A DNA stretch of 64,000 bases, taken from positions 17,664 to 81,663 of the forward strand of contig CAMVRT010000011.1 in NCBI GenBank assembly GCA_947169975.1. The letters are read 5' to 3'. Position numbers and translations under genes: made by a program. This stretch comes from an uncultured Oscillospiraceae bacterium. Lineage in GTDB: Bacteria; Bacillota; Clostridia; Oscillospirales; Oscillospiraceae. The notes beneath the pieces were generated by a model. That model made no database searches. It was not told the DNA's origin and saw only the letters and a list, made by a program, of their open reading frames with translations. Shown here piece after piece: positions 17,603-26,103 of this stretch (positions are counted from its first letter, which is position 1; the number at the start of each line of letters is the position of its first letter).

Positions 17603-19849
17603 TTACTTGTTCTCCTGCTTAGCCTTCTCGGCGGCCTCCATCTCCCATCTGCGCTTGATGAGGAAGGTGGCGTTGTGGACGCCGTGGCTGCCGCGGCCGA
17701 AGCCCTCGTCGGCGCCGGCCTTGCGGGCCAGCTCCGGCGTGACCTGGGTGCCGCCGGCGATGAAGATGATCTTGTCGCGGATGCCCATCTCACGGGCGAT
17801 CTTGTCGATCTTGGCGATGTTCTTGTAGTGGATGTCGTCGTGGCTGATGATGGTGGAGGCCATGATGGCGTCGGCATTCAGCTCGACGGCGGCGTTCACC
17901 AGCTTCTCCGGCGGGCAGGAAGTGCCCAGATAGACGACCTCCATGCCGTACTTCTCGATGCCGCCGTGCTTGATGTCGATGATCTCACGCAGGCCCACGG
18001 AGTGCTCGTCCTCGCCCACAGTGGCGGCGACGATCTTCATGGGACGGCGCTCGATATCCTTGCGGATCACATCGTCACTGAGCACATCGGGCTCCTTGGG
18101 GATCACCAGGGAGTCCACGTCGATGGCGAAGGGCACCTTGCCCTTGATCTCGATGCGGGTGCCCTCCTGGCCGTGCATGATCTCGCGGCTGATGACCTCG
18201 CACTCGGTGAGGTTCATCCGCTTGGCGCACTCCAGGCCGGCGGCCTCGGCGATGGGCTTGGGAGCCGGGAAGAACATGGTCAGCATGACGGTGCCGTCAG
18301 CCAGCCACTCCATCTCGGGGCGGATCTGCTTGCCGGCGCCGGGGACGAAGTCCTTGACCTCGTTCATGCGGACATTGACGTTGTCCTGCTCGTCCAGCTC
18401 GTCGATGTAGACGATCTTCTCCGGGCACTCCAGGGTGCAGCCGCCGATGAGGGCGGAGGGATTGGCCACGTACTCCTCGCCGTACTGGGCCACGTTGTTG
18501 TAGCCGTAGTGGGCGGTGACGGGGGCCATGTAATCCTTGCTGCGCTTGAAGATGGTGCCGGCGCCGATGCCGCCGTCGATCTTGCGGGCGATGCCGTCGC
18601 CATTGCGCTCGGGATAGATGCCGCTGTCCACGAAGAAGCCCTCCTGAACGGCGTTGAAGTAGCCGCCCAGCTCCAGCATCTCCTCCATGAACAGCACCGC
18701 GCGCTCCTTCAGCTCGCGGGCCTTCTCACGGAGATAGCCGTCCTTCTTCAGCTCCACCATCTCCATCAGGCCGTCCAGACCCACCAGCGTCTGCTTGGCG
18801 GTGTCGCAGGCCTCGATGTTGTAGATGTGCCAGGGCACATTGCGGCCCTCGTCGGGGGTGATGGTGCTCTGGATGTCGGCACGGGTCAGCTTGGAGATCA
18901 CCATGTTCAGCACGTGGGTCACGGTGGCCTCACGGGTGCTGGACTCGATGTACTTGGTGTTCATCTGGGCGCGCATCCGGTACTCGTGGAAGATGTCGCG
19001 CAGAGCCACGGCGTAGGGCAGGTCCATGTACACGCAGGGGGCCGGGGTGGCCGTGGGCGGCACGGTGGACAGGCAGATATTGGATTTGGGAATGCCCACG
19101 CGGGCGGAGAAAATGGCATTGATGCCGTGCTGCACCATCAGCTCGGGCATGACCTTCCAGGCCTCACGGGCAGTGGCGTTGGCGTTGTGGGCGCCGTCGA
19201 TCTGGGCCATGTTGGCCCAGGCGATGAGCTTCTTGCTCTCGCAGGCATCCACGAAAGAGCGGATCATGTTGATGTTGCGGTAGATGACGTTGTACTGGGG
19301 GTCCTGATGGACGCCGTTGACGCCTTCCTCGGCAAACATGACGGCAATGTCGGGGCCGGCCACGCCGGAGACGTAGCTGTGGTAGTTGATGGGACGGCCC
19401 ACTTCATCCTCGATCATGTCCAGGGCCTTGCGCTGGGCACGGACCTGCTTGCGGGTGATGGGCACGCCGCCCATGCCCTGGGGAGTGCCCTCGATCAGGC
19501 CGTCAAAGTGGCTCTGACCGGCGGTGCGGATGACCATGATGTGGTCGGCGCCGTGGTGGGCAGCCATGCGCATGCGGCGGATATCGTCCTCAAACCGGCC
19601 GGAGGCGATCTCCGTGGTGATGACGGGACCGGGCTGGGGGTCGATGTCGCCGAAATAGTGGGCGGGAGGCAGGGGGACACTGCGCTTCAGGGGCTTGGTG
19701 CAGTCGTGATACTCGAAGGGGCCCATGTGCAGATCGGGCACGGGGGTGCGCCACGTCCAGCCGCGGCGGCGGGGACGGTAGGAATCCAGATCCTTCAGGA
19801 TCTCCGCCACGTCAATGGGCTTGTTGGGATCCAGCTTGTACTCGCTCAT
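17603..19849 (-). CDS. oraE: D-ornithine 4,5-aminomutase, large B12/PLP subunit
   Basis: OraE (748 residues), with OraS, moves the terminal amino group of D-ornithine to C-4 to give 2,4-diaminopentanoate, using adenosylcobalamin and PLP. The C-terminal Rossmann domain carries the B12-binding DxHxxG motif (D614, H616, G619). A lysine at 627 lies at the offset expected for the PLP lysine of the known Clostridium sticklandii enzyme (H618/K629 there, from memory). The N-terminal TIM-barrel part shows conserved motifs such as RTAGQSHFDGLIEGTPQGMG. Its ATG overlaps the oraS stop by 4 bp. Confidence 0.96.
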   Translation of the reverse strand: MSEYKLDPNKPIDVAEILKDLDSYRPRRRGWTWRTPVPDLHMGPFEYHDCTKPLKRSVPLPPAHYFGDIDPQPGPVITTEIASGRFEDDIRRMRMAAHHGADHIMVIRTAGQSHFDGLIEGTPQGMGGVPITRKQVRAQRKALDMIEDEVGRPINYHSYVSGVAGPDIAVMFAEEGVNGVHQDPQYNVIYRNINMIRSFVDACESKKLIAWANMAQIDGAHNANATAREAWKVMPELMVQHGINAIFSARVGIPKSNICLSTVPPTATPAPCVYMDLPYAVALRDIFHEYRMRAQMNTKYIESSTREATVTHVLNMVISKLTRADIQSTITPDEGRNVPWHIYNIEACDTAKQTLVGLDGLMEMVELKKDGYLREKARELKERAVLFMEEMLELGGYFNAVQEGFFVDSGIYPERNGDGIARKIDGGIGAGTIFKRSKDYMAPVTAHYGYNNVAQYGEEYVANPSALIGGCTLECPEKIVYIDELDEQDNVNVRMNEVKDFVPGAGKQIRPEMEWLADGTVMLTMFFPAPKPIAEAAGLECAKRMNLTECEVISREIMHGQEGTRIEIKGKVPFAIDVDSLVIPKEPDVLSDDVIRKDIERRPMKIVAATVGEDEHSVGLREIIDIKHGGIEKYGMEVVYLGTSCPPEKLVNAAVELNADAIMASTIISHDDIHYKNIAKIDKIAREMGIRDKIIFIAGGTQVTPELARKAGADEGFGRGSHGVHNATFLIKRRWEMEAAEKAKQENK

Positions 19850-20214
19850 TCCTCGTTCCCTCCTTCAAACAGCTTTTCGGCCTCGTTCCACAGCTTGCCG
19901 TCGGCAAGGGCCACACCGGCCTCGCGGAGCTCCATGTTCTTTTCCTTGGACAGGCGGTATACCACATGGCCCGCGCCGTGGGACATGAGATCGTGCTCCA
20001 TGCAGCCCTCCACGATGGCCTTGGCCTCGATGGAGGAGAAGCCCATGCGCAGCAGAACGGAACGCTCCACCGCGGGGGAGGTGTACTCATAGCCCATCTG
20101 CAGCAGGGGGTCCACCAGCTTGTTGGCCAGCTCCCAGAACCGCTCCTCCAGCTGCTTGTCGGTGAGATCGGCCAGGTGCGCTCTGCGCTCCAGGTAATCG
20201 TCGTTTCTCTTCAT
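19846..20214 (-). CDS. oraS: D-ornithine 4,5-aminomutase, small subunit
   Basis: The 122-residue protein matches the size and character of OraS, the small partner of OraE. It starts MKRNDDYLERRAHLADLTDK and contains LLRMGFSSIEAKAIVEGC and SHGAGHVVYRL. It lies directly before oraE with a 4-bp overlap, so the subunits are probably translated in a fixed ratio. Confidence 0.94.
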   Translation of the reverse strand: MKRNDDYLERRAHLADLTDKQLEERFWELANKLVDPLLQMGYEYTSPAVERSVLLRMGFSSIEAKAIVEGCMEHDLMSHGAGHVVYRLSKEKNMELREAGVALADGKLWNEAEKLFEGGNEE

Positions 20215-20256
20215 ATCTCCATATTCCTTATCAAAAAGATTGTAAATGCAGCGGCT

Positions 20257-21669
20257 TTACAGCGTCTCCAGGACCTTGCGCACGAAGGCCTCGTTGCTCT
20301 TGGTCTCCTCCACCAGGTAGGCCACGTCGGCGTCGGTGATGGGACCGGCGGCGTGAGAGGCCTGACGGCGGATGAGGGAGGCGCGCATGTGATCCAGGTC
20401 GGCGTCACGGGCCTTCAGCAGGCCGGGGTCGGCGGGGAAGACGATGTTGGTGCCGGGGATCTCGTCTTCGGGGTTGCCGAACAGCAGCTCGATACCGTTC
20501 TGACGGGCAAAGGCCAGCTGGGGCTGGATGTGCTTGCCGGCGCCGGTGTACTCGGTCTCCTGAGCAACAATGATCTGATCCTGATCCATCTCCTGGGCAA
20601 GAGAGAACGCAGCGGCCAGACTGGTGTTGCCGGCAGGGCCCTTTTCCATACCCTCCAGGGTGGCCAGGGCCTCGGTGATATAGAACACCTCGCCCTGCTT
20701 CACGGTGACGTAGCGGTCCATGTAGCGCAGAGGACGGGCGGCGCTGCGGGGCACGTCGCTGTGATCGGGATCGGTGGCATAGGGCACGCCGAAGCCGGTG
20801 TGGGCGGTGGTGAAGCTCTTGCGGTTAAACTGCTTGTCGGAGGCCATGCTCAGGCCCTTCAGATCCACGGAGGCAGCCACCACCTGGGCGGGGCAGCCGG
20901 CCTTGATGAGGCCGCGGGCGGTACCGGTCAGGTTGCCGCCGCCGGCGTTGGCGCACACCACCACGTCGGGGTGCCTGCCGTAGCGGTCCATGAACTGGTG
21001 GCCCAGCTCCCAACCCAGGGTCTCCACACCGCCGATACCGAAGGCGGAGTACAGAGAGGCGTTGAAGTAGCCGGTCTCCTCCAGCATCATCAGCACTTCA
21101 TAGAACAGCTCCGGGCCCACGCTCAGCTGCAGGACTTCAGCGCCCAGCGCCTCGCACTTGCGGGCCTTCTCGATGATCTCCGGCTGGCCGCTGGCCTTGG
21201 AGTCGTAGCACTCCTGGACAATGATGCACTTGAGGCCCTGCATGGCGGCCTGGGAGGCAACGGCAGCGCCGTAGTTGCCGCTGGTGGCGGCAATAACGCC
21301 CTTGTAGCCCATCTTCTTGGCGTGGTAGACGGAGGCGGCGGCGCGGCGCTCCTTGAAGCTGCCGGCGGGGTTGGAGGCCTCGTCCTTCACGAAAATACGG
21401 GCGCCCTTGCCGGGGGCCGCGTACTTGCGGGCCAGAGCGGTCAGATTCTTCAGTTCAAAAACGGGGGTGTTGCCCACGTTGTGCTCACGCTGGATGCGGA
21501 TATGATCCTCCAGCGTGTAGCCGGTGTCGTTCATCAGGGCCTCGTAATCAAACACGATGCCGTCGCGCTCGTACTTGCTGTAGTCCACGCCCATGGCCTT
21601 GTTGATGATCTCGCCCTTGCGGCCGGTAACGGCCTGGTAGCTCTTATCGACGATCATTCCGTTGATCAT
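20257..21669 (-). CDS. ortB: 2-amino-4-ketopentanoate thiolase, PLP-dependent beta subunit
   Basis: OrtB (470 residues) is a fold-type II PLP protein. With OrtA it cleaves 2-amino-4-ketopentanoate with CoA to alanine and acetyl-CoA. The PLP lysine motif NPAGSFKERRA (K107), the SGNYG phosphate-binding loop (residues 130-134) and a C-terminal glycine-rich VVCANAGGGNLTG are visible. The fold resembles threonine synthase, but the neighbours oraS, oraE, ortA and ord settle the assignment. Its start codon overlaps the ortA stop by 4 bp. Confidence 0.95.
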   Translation of the reverse strand: MINGMIVDKSYQAVTGRKGEIINKAMGVDYSKYERDGIVFDYEALMNDTGYTLEDHIRIQREHNVGNTPVFELKNLTALARKYAAPGKGARIFVKDEASNPAGSFKERRAAASVYHAKKMGYKGVIAATSGNYGAAVASQAAMQGLKCIIVQECYDSKASGQPEIIEKARKCEALGAEVLQLSVGPELFYEVLMMLEETGYFNASLYSAFGIGGVETLGWELGHQFMDRYGRHPDVVVCANAGGGNLTGTARGLIKAGCPAQVVAASVDLKGLSMASDKQFNRKSFTTAHTGFGVPYATDPDHSDVPRSAARPLRYMDRYVTVKQGEVFYITEALATLEGMEKGPAGNTSLAAAFSLAQEMDQDQIIVAQETEYTGAGKHIQPQLAFARQNGIELLFGNPEDEIPGTNIVFPADPGLLKARDADLDHMRASLIRRQASHAAGPITDADVAYLVEETKSNEAFVRKVLETL

Positions 21670-21971
21670 GCCTGGTCACCTCCAAAAAGGGCGCTGCGCA
21701 GCCGGTTCTCCATCTCCAGGATCTCGGGCACAAAGGCGCCGTAGTTCAGCTCATAGCAGGGATTGACCTCGATGAGCTTGCCGTGCTCGGTGCGGCCCAC
21801 GCTGGTCACGATCGTCACTTCATCGCCGATCTCGGCGGTGTCGTTCTGCAGGCGGCCCTTGACCCACATCTCCAGAGGCACCTGCTTGGTATCCTCGGGC
21901 AGCTTACCGGTGCGCTGTTCGGGCTCCAGCACGTTCCGGTGGATCCGGACCCAGTCGTTTTTCTTAGCCAT
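21666..21971 (-). CDS. ortA: 2-amino-4-ketopentanoate thiolase, alpha subunit
   Basis: OrtA is the small partner (101 residues) of OrtB. The frame is open up to 22046, but the ATG at 21969-21971 (MAKKNDWVRIHRNVL) is preferred. GGAGG lies just upstream and the length then matches known OrtA proteins. The body has the PEDTKQVPLEMWVKGRL segment and an all-beta look. It lies between ord and ortB. Confidence 0.93.
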   Translation of the reverse strand: MAKKNDWVRIHRNVLEPEQRTGKLPEDTKQVPLEMWVKGRLQNDTAEIGDEVTIVTSVGRTEHGKLIEVNPCYELNYGAFVPEILEMENRLRSALFGGDQA

Positions 21972-22056
21972 CTTTTCCTCCATACAACATTCATATGACG
22001 GGGATTTGGCGGGAAAACCAACCGGTCTTCCCGCCAGTCCCCCCATGGGTTACTGT

Positions 22057-23124
22057 TTACTTGACAATCTTCTTGTCGGGGTTGATGCGCTTGCGCATAT
22101 CACCCATAATGGCGCGGGGCACGGGCAGGGTCAGCATGGTGTGCAGGCCCGGCTCGGCGTTGATGATCTGGGGGATCATGTTCACGCACATGGCAATGGT
22201 GCCGATGCCGCCGTCGATCTCAGGAGAGTTGAGCATGTTGACAGCGGGGGTGCCGTTGATGATGACGTAGTCACCGGTCTGAACGCCCACCTGCTCGGGC
22301 TCGATCTGCTGGGGGTGATCCATCTCGATGAGGCACTCGCCGTTCTTGTAACCCCAGGCCTTCATGGCCACACCGGCCACGTTGCCGGCAGCGGCGAAGC
22401 CGTAGGGGGACTTGCGATCCACGTCGGTGATGATGGGCTCCATGTCCTGCTTGAACTCATCCAGCTCCCAGCCGATGCCGTCGCAGATCATGCCAACGGA
22501 CTCGGCAAAGCCCACGTGGCCGGACAGATGGCCGGAGCCCTTGCCTTCCTTGCGCAGGTAGAACTCCTCGGGGGTGATACCGATGCCCTGCTCGGTCATG
22601 ACAGCGGGGCCGAAGGGGGACAGGCTGTTGACGCGGCGGGAGACGATGTGATCCACGTCCACCATGCAGCCGGTCCAGATCAGGACCAGCAGGTCCATGA
22701 TGAGGCCGGGGTTGATGCCGGTACCCAGGACGGACACGCCGTGGGCCTTGGCGATCTTGTCCAGCTCCTCAGCCAGCTCCGGATTCTGAGCCTTGGGATA
22801 GGCCATCTCCTCGGCGGAGGTGATGACGTTGATGCCCTGCTCCAGGATGAACTTCAGACGGGGGAAAGCGTCCTTGGTGAAGGAGTCCGTGCACAGCAGC
22901 ACCACGTCGGCGGCGCCGGGCTTGATGACGTCCTCGGCAGCGCCGATGATGACGTCGGGACGGTTGCCGCGCTCGGTCTTGATGTAGTCATACATGCTGG
23001 TACCGATCTTCTTGCCGCGGCCGACTACGCCGACGATGTCCACGCCCTGCTTCTTGAGCAGCATGTCAGCCATGCCGCCGCCCATGGCGCCCAGACCCCA
23101 GATGATAACCTTTACGTTTTCCAT
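22057..23124 (-). CDS. ord: 2,4-diaminopentanoate dehydrogenase
   Basis: This NAD(P)-dependent enzyme (355 residues) oxidatively deaminates 2,4-diaminopentanoate to 2-amino-4-ketopentanoate. An N-terminal Rossmann motif (VIIWGLGAMGGGMAD) is followed by the catalytic domain of the dihydrodipicolinate-reductase-like family. The open frame starts at 23166. The ATG at 23122-23124 is chosen because AGGAGG lies 7 nt upstream and the nucleotide-binding fold begins right there. It is the first gene of the ornithine operon. Confidence 0.95.
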   Translation of the reverse strand: MENVKVIIWGLGAMGGGMADMLLKKQGVDIVGVVGRGKKIGTSMYDYIKTERGNRPDVIIGAAEDVIKPGAADVVLLCTDSFTKDAFPRLKFILEQGINVITSAEEMAYPKAQNPELAEELDKIAKAHGVSVLGTGINPGLIMDLLVLIWTGCMVDVDHIVSRRVNSLSPFGPAVMTEQGIGITPEEFYLRKEGKGSGHLSGHVGFAESVGMICDGIGWELDEFKQDMEPIITDVDRKSPYGFAAAGNVAGVAMKAWGYKNGECLIEMDHPQQIEPEQVGVQTGDYVIINGTPAVNMLNSPEIDGGIGTIAMCVNMIPQIINAEPGLHTMLTLPVPRAIMGDMRKRINPDKKIVK

Positions 23125-23183
23125 GAGATGCCTCCTGCAAATAGTATTTCTTTCGGCATGGTTCACATGCCCAATTCCAGTCG

Positions 23184-23212
23184 ATTATAGCACAACTTGT
23201 CTCTCTTGAAAA
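23184..23212 (-). promoter_or_regulatory. Promoter of the ornithine-degradation operon
   Basis: A consensus TATAAT (23184-23189) lies about 60 bp upstream of ord on the minus strand. The -35 candidate TTTTCA (23207-23212, 17-bp spacing) is weak, so an activator may be needed. Confidence 0.6.
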
Positions 23213-23328
23213 TACCCAATCTCACCGAATTTGCTGAAAAATACACAAAATATCGCCGTCCTCTCCCTGTGCGGCGTTCCCCCGTCGTCATGTCCATCTT
23301 CCGCGATTGAAACAGGACTGTTCTGCTT

Positions 23329-23366
23329 CAAAAAATGAAGCCGGCTTGTAATGCCAAGCCGGCTTC
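23329..23366 (-). terminator. Terminator of tRNA-Thr
   Basis: A perfect 12-bp stem (arms GAAGCCGGCTTG and CAAGCCGGCTTC, loop of 6) directly follows the tRNA on the minus strand and is followed by ATTTTTT. Confidence 0.9.
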
Positions 23367-23442
23367 TGGAGCTACTGGCCGGATTCGAACCGGCGACCTG
23401 CTGATTACGAATCAGCTGCTCTACCAGCTGAGCCACAGTAGC
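23367..23442 (-). tRNA. tRNA-Thr (anticodon CGT)
   Basis: A 76-nt cloverleaf is read from 23442 down to 23367. The acceptor arms are GCTACTG and CAGTAGC, the anticodon stem is GCTGA/TCAGC with loop TTCGTAA (anticodon CGT, codon ACG), and the T-arm contains GGTTCGAATCC. The CCA end is encoded. Confidence 0.96.
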
Positions 23443-23488
23443 ATATGGAGTTTTACGCAATCTCGGCTCCGCCGAAAACCACCTTGTT

Positions 23489-23517
23489 ATTTTACCATTC
23501 TTTTTTCTGTTCGTCAA
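23489..23517 (-). promoter_or_regulatory. Promoter of tRNA-Thr
   Basis: TTGACG (23512-23517) and TAAAAT (23489-23494), spaced 17 bp on the minus strand, lie about 47 bp before the tRNA. Confidence 0.75.
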
Positions 23518-23980
23518 CTGTAAATTCCTGCTTATAGCTGCCATTTTTGCGGATAATACATAACGTAATCAATATGCGTGAAGCACACCGTTGTTTGCAA
23601 AAAAAGCTCCTGTCCTCCCTCGCGGAAACTCTTTACCATATCAAAACCGCCTGTTGAAAAAACCGCCTTAAAACGAAATAAACCTCTCTTTTCTTTACTT
23701 TTCGGGCGGCAAACAGGTTCAGGCCGATCCGGACATTATTTGACATAATTCTTTATCCGATAAACATTTACAAGAAGTTATCCACACTTTCCACAGAGTT
23801 TTCCACATCTCTGAATTCGTTGAAATAAAAGGATTTTCACGTTTTTTACCAAAAAATGCAGAATTCGCAAATCCACTTTCCGATTCCTTTACACATCATT
23901 ATTTTATTTACATAATGTCATTATACCTATTTTTTCGTTTTTTACTGCCCTTTTTCTGTGCCCATGGTGGTTTACATGTA
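23518..23980. other. AT-rich gene-free region with DnaA-box-like sites
   Basis: About 460 bp contain no convincing gene and are much richer in A+T than the surroundings. A perfect DnaA box TTATCCACA lies at 23778-23786 and a one-mismatch copy TTTTCCACA at 23799-23807, 21 bp apart. A weaker TTTCCACAG lies between them (23788-23796). Very AT-rich DNA follows at about 23860-23950. A plus-strand TTGACA occurs near 23738-23745 without a clear -10. There is no dnaA or dnaN nearby and no change of gene strand, so a working chromosome origin is doubtful. Confidence 0.5.
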
Positions 23981-24013
23981 AAAAAGGCACGGGGATAAGT
24001 CCCGTGCCTTTTT
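23981..24013. terminator. Bidirectional terminator after tsaD
   Basis: The stem AAAAAGGCACGGG / CCCGTGCCTTTTT with loop GATAAGT is flanked by A- and T-runs. It ends the minus-strand polA-tsaD unit and would also stop plus-strand transcription. Confidence 0.92.
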
Positions 24014-24015
24014 CA

Positions 24016-25029
24016 TTACGCGTTCTCCCCCAGATCCATGGTGGCCCAGGCGTTGAGATCCAGCCCCGCCGTGTGGCCGGCCAGGTACTCGTAGTAGCCC
24101 TGGGCGCCGATCATGGCGCCGTTGTCGCCGCACCAGCGCAGGGGCGGCAGATAGAGCTTTACGCCGGCTTTGGCGCAGGCCGCCTCCAGATCCGCGCGAA
24201 TGATGGAGTTGGCCGCTACGCCGCCGGCAGCCACCAGCTTGGTGTGCCCGGTCTGCTCAATGGCCTGCATGGCCCGGGGCACCAGTTCGTCGCTGACGGC
24301 ACGGGTAAAGTCACGGGCCAGAGCGGCGGCATCCAGCGTCTCCCCTTTCTGCTCCGCGTTGTGGGCCAGATTCACCACCGCTGTCTTGAGACCGGAAAAG
24401 CTCATATCCAGCTCGGCGCCGACTACATGGGCCCGGGGCAGCTCGTACTTGCCACCGGTGGATTGCTGTGCCAGCTGATCCATGGGCTTGCCGCCGGGAT
24501 AGGGCAGGCCCAGCACGCGGGCGGCCTTGTCGAAGCACTCTCCCGCCGCGTCGTCACGGGTGGAGCCGAGAATCTCCATGTCCGTATAGCCCCGCACGTC
24601 CACGATAAGGGTGTTGCCGCCGGAGATGGCCAGCGCCAGGAAGGGCGGCTCCAGATCGGGAAAGGCCAGATAGTTGGCGGCGATATGGCCCCGGATATGA
24701 TGCACCGGGATCAGCGGCACGCCCAGCGCCCAGGCCACGGACTTGGCGAAGCTGACGCCCACCAGAACCGCGCCGATAAGACCGGGCGCATAGGTGACTG
24801 CCACAGCGTCCACATCCTTCTTGGTGAGTCCCGCTTCGGTGAGGGCCTGGTCGGTGAGACCCGCAATGGCCTCCACGTGCTTGCGGGAGGCAATCTCCGG
24901 CACCACGCCGCCGTAGAGGGCGTGCATATCCGCCTGGGAGAGAATGGCGTCGGACAGCACCGTGCGGCCGTCTCGCACCACCGCCACGGCGGTCTCGTCG
25001 CAGGATGATTCAAAAGCCAATATGTTCAT
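24016..25029 (-). CDS. tsaD: tRNA N6-threonylcarbamoyladenosine synthase subunit TsaD
   Basis: TsaD (337 residues) transfers the threonylcarbamoyl group to A37 of ANN-decoding tRNAs. It shows the ASKHA N-terminus ILAFESSCDETAVAVV, the metal-binding HHIRGH (H111, H115), and LAISGGNT. The ATG at 25027-25029 is chosen over an upstream in-frame start because GGGAGGAG precedes it and the family N-terminus begins there. The partner genes tsaB and tsaE, often adjacent, are absent from this window. Confidence 0.96.
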   Translation of the reverse strand: MNILAFESSCDETAVAVVRDGRTVLSDAILSQADMHALYGGVVPEIASRKHVEAIAGLTDQALTEAGLTKKDVDAVAVTYAPGLIGAVLVGVSFAKSVAWALGVPLIPVHHIRGHIAANYLAFPDLEPPFLALAISGGNTLIVDVRGYTDMEILGSTRDDAAGECFDKAARVLGLPYPGGKPMDQLAQQSTGGKYELPRAHVVGAELDMSFSGLKTAVVNLAHNAEQKGETLDAAALARDFTRAVSDELVPRAMQAIEQTGHTKLVAAGGVAANSIIRADLEAACAKAGVKLYLPPLRWCGDNGAMIGAQGYYEYLAGHTAGLDLNAWATMDLGENA

Positions 25030-25034
25030 CTGTG

Positions 25035-25628
25035 TCACTCCTCCCAGGGGTGTTTTTCCGGCATTCCCATGGACGGATCCCACGGGATGCGGATAAAGCG
25101 CTGAAACAGGTCGGCGGGAAGTCGGCTGCGGTAGGCGCTCTCATGTACCGCCATCATCTCCGTCTCGTCGATCTCGCCCTCCGCCAGATACAGCGCACGA
25201 TAGGGCACGCCGAATACCGCCGCCAGATAACCCGCCTGACGGGCGCCGCAGCGGGCATAAAAGTCCAGACGACGCCGTGCCATGTCCGGGTCGGGAGCGT
25301 ATTCCGGCGCCTCGGACTCGCCGAAGATGACGCAGCCGCGCTCCGCCTTGACCAGCTCCCCGATCAGCGCCGCGCCGAGGCCGCCGTTGCGGTGCTCCGG
25401 CGCCACGCACAGGTAGTCAAACAGCTTCCATCCCGGTGCGCAGTCCCACAGGAACGCCTCGCCCAGGATCTCCTCGCCGTCCACCAGCCCGTAGGTGCGG
25501 TAGATGCCCCGGCGCACCATGTCCTCCATGGCGTGCAGAGGCCGCAGCTCGGCCGCCGGAAAGGCGGGCTTGAGATGCCGGTCGTAGACATCCGCCAATT
25601 CCTTATCGTTCAGCAGCCGGATCTCCAT
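25035..25628 (-). CDS. GNAT-family N-acetyltransferase
   Basis: The 197-residue protein has a GNAT core: KLFDYLCVAPEHRNGGLGAALIGELVK contains the acetyl-CoA-binding R/Q-x-x-G-x-G/A-type loop (HRNGGLG). The C-terminal part, with DETEMMAVHESAYRSRLP, is not familiar. The substrate cannot be predicted. Its start overlaps rimI by 26 bp and its end is 5 bp from tsaD, so it is part of the polA-rimI-tsaD unit. Confidence 0.82.
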   Translation of the reverse strand: MEIRLLNDKELADVYDRHLKPAFPAAELRPLHAMEDMVRRGIYRTYGLVDGEEILGEAFLWDCAPGWKLFDYLCVAPEHRNGGLGAALIGELVKAERGCVIFGESEAPEYAPDPDMARRRLDFYARCGARQAGYLAAVFGVPYRALYLAEGEIDETEMMAVHESAYRSRLPADLFQRFIRIPWDPSMGMPEKHPWEE

Positions 25629-26100
25629 TTGTCTCCTCCCCGTAGTCGTAGTTCTTCGTCATGATCAGGGCGTCCTCCTTGGGCAGATCGTAGTAGTTCC
25701 GCCGGCGCCCTACCTCCTCAAAGCCGAAGCTCTGATAGAGGGCGATAGCCGCCGTATTGGACGGGCGCACCTCCAGTGTGAGGAACGCCAGGCGGTTGCC
25801 CCGGGCAAATTTGTCGAACACGGTGATCAGCTGCTCCGCCACACCCCGGCGGCGGTACTCCGGGAACACCGCCACGTTGGTGATATAGCCCTCGTCCGCC
25901 ATCACCAGCAGCCCGGCGTAGCCCACCACCTTATCGGTGACCGGCTCCACCGCCACCAGAAAGGCGGCGCACTGGTTGTCCAGTTCCTCGGCCAGCATGG
26001 CGCGGGACCATGGCCGGGAAAAGCAGATCTTCTCCAGCCGGGCCAGCTCGTCCAGATGATCCGGGTGCATGGGCACCACGTTTACTCGCATTTTCTCCAT
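25603..26100 (-). CDS. rimI: Ribosomal-protein-alanine N-acetyltransferase RimI
   Basis: This GNAT protein (165 residues) most resembles RimI, which acetylates the N-terminal alanine of ribosomal protein S18. It has the ICFSRPWSRAMLAEEL segment near the N-terminus, YITNVAVFPEYRRRGVAEQLI as the acetyl-CoA loop, and LEVRPSNTAAIALYQSFGFEEVGRRRNYY, all typical. RimI and TsaD genes are commonly linked. An alternative start is the ATG 9 bp downstream. Confidence 0.9.
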   Translation of the reverse strand: MEKMRVNVVPMHPDHLDELARLEKICFSRPWSRAMLAEELDNQCAAFLVAVEPVTDKVVGYAGLLVMADEGYITNVAVFPEYRRRGVAEQLITVFDKFARGNRLAFLTLEVRPSNTAAIALYQSFGFEEVGRRRNYYDLPKEDALIMTKNYDYGEETNGDPAAER

Positions 26101-26103
26101 ACT

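Noticed and set aside
16250..20092. A 1280-codon plus-strand open frame
   Set aside because: It lies wholly antisense to glmL, oraE and oraS, has no recognisable domain, and is a product of high-GC codon use on the other strand.
23185..23544. A 119-codon minus-strand frame spanning the tRNA-Thr region
   Set aside because: It overlaps the tRNA gene, its terminator and the promoter of ord.
23518..23980. Chromosomal replication origin (oriC)
   Set aside because: Only two good DnaA boxes, no dnaA, dnaN, gidA or rpmH nearby, and no reversal of gene strand. Kept as an observation only.
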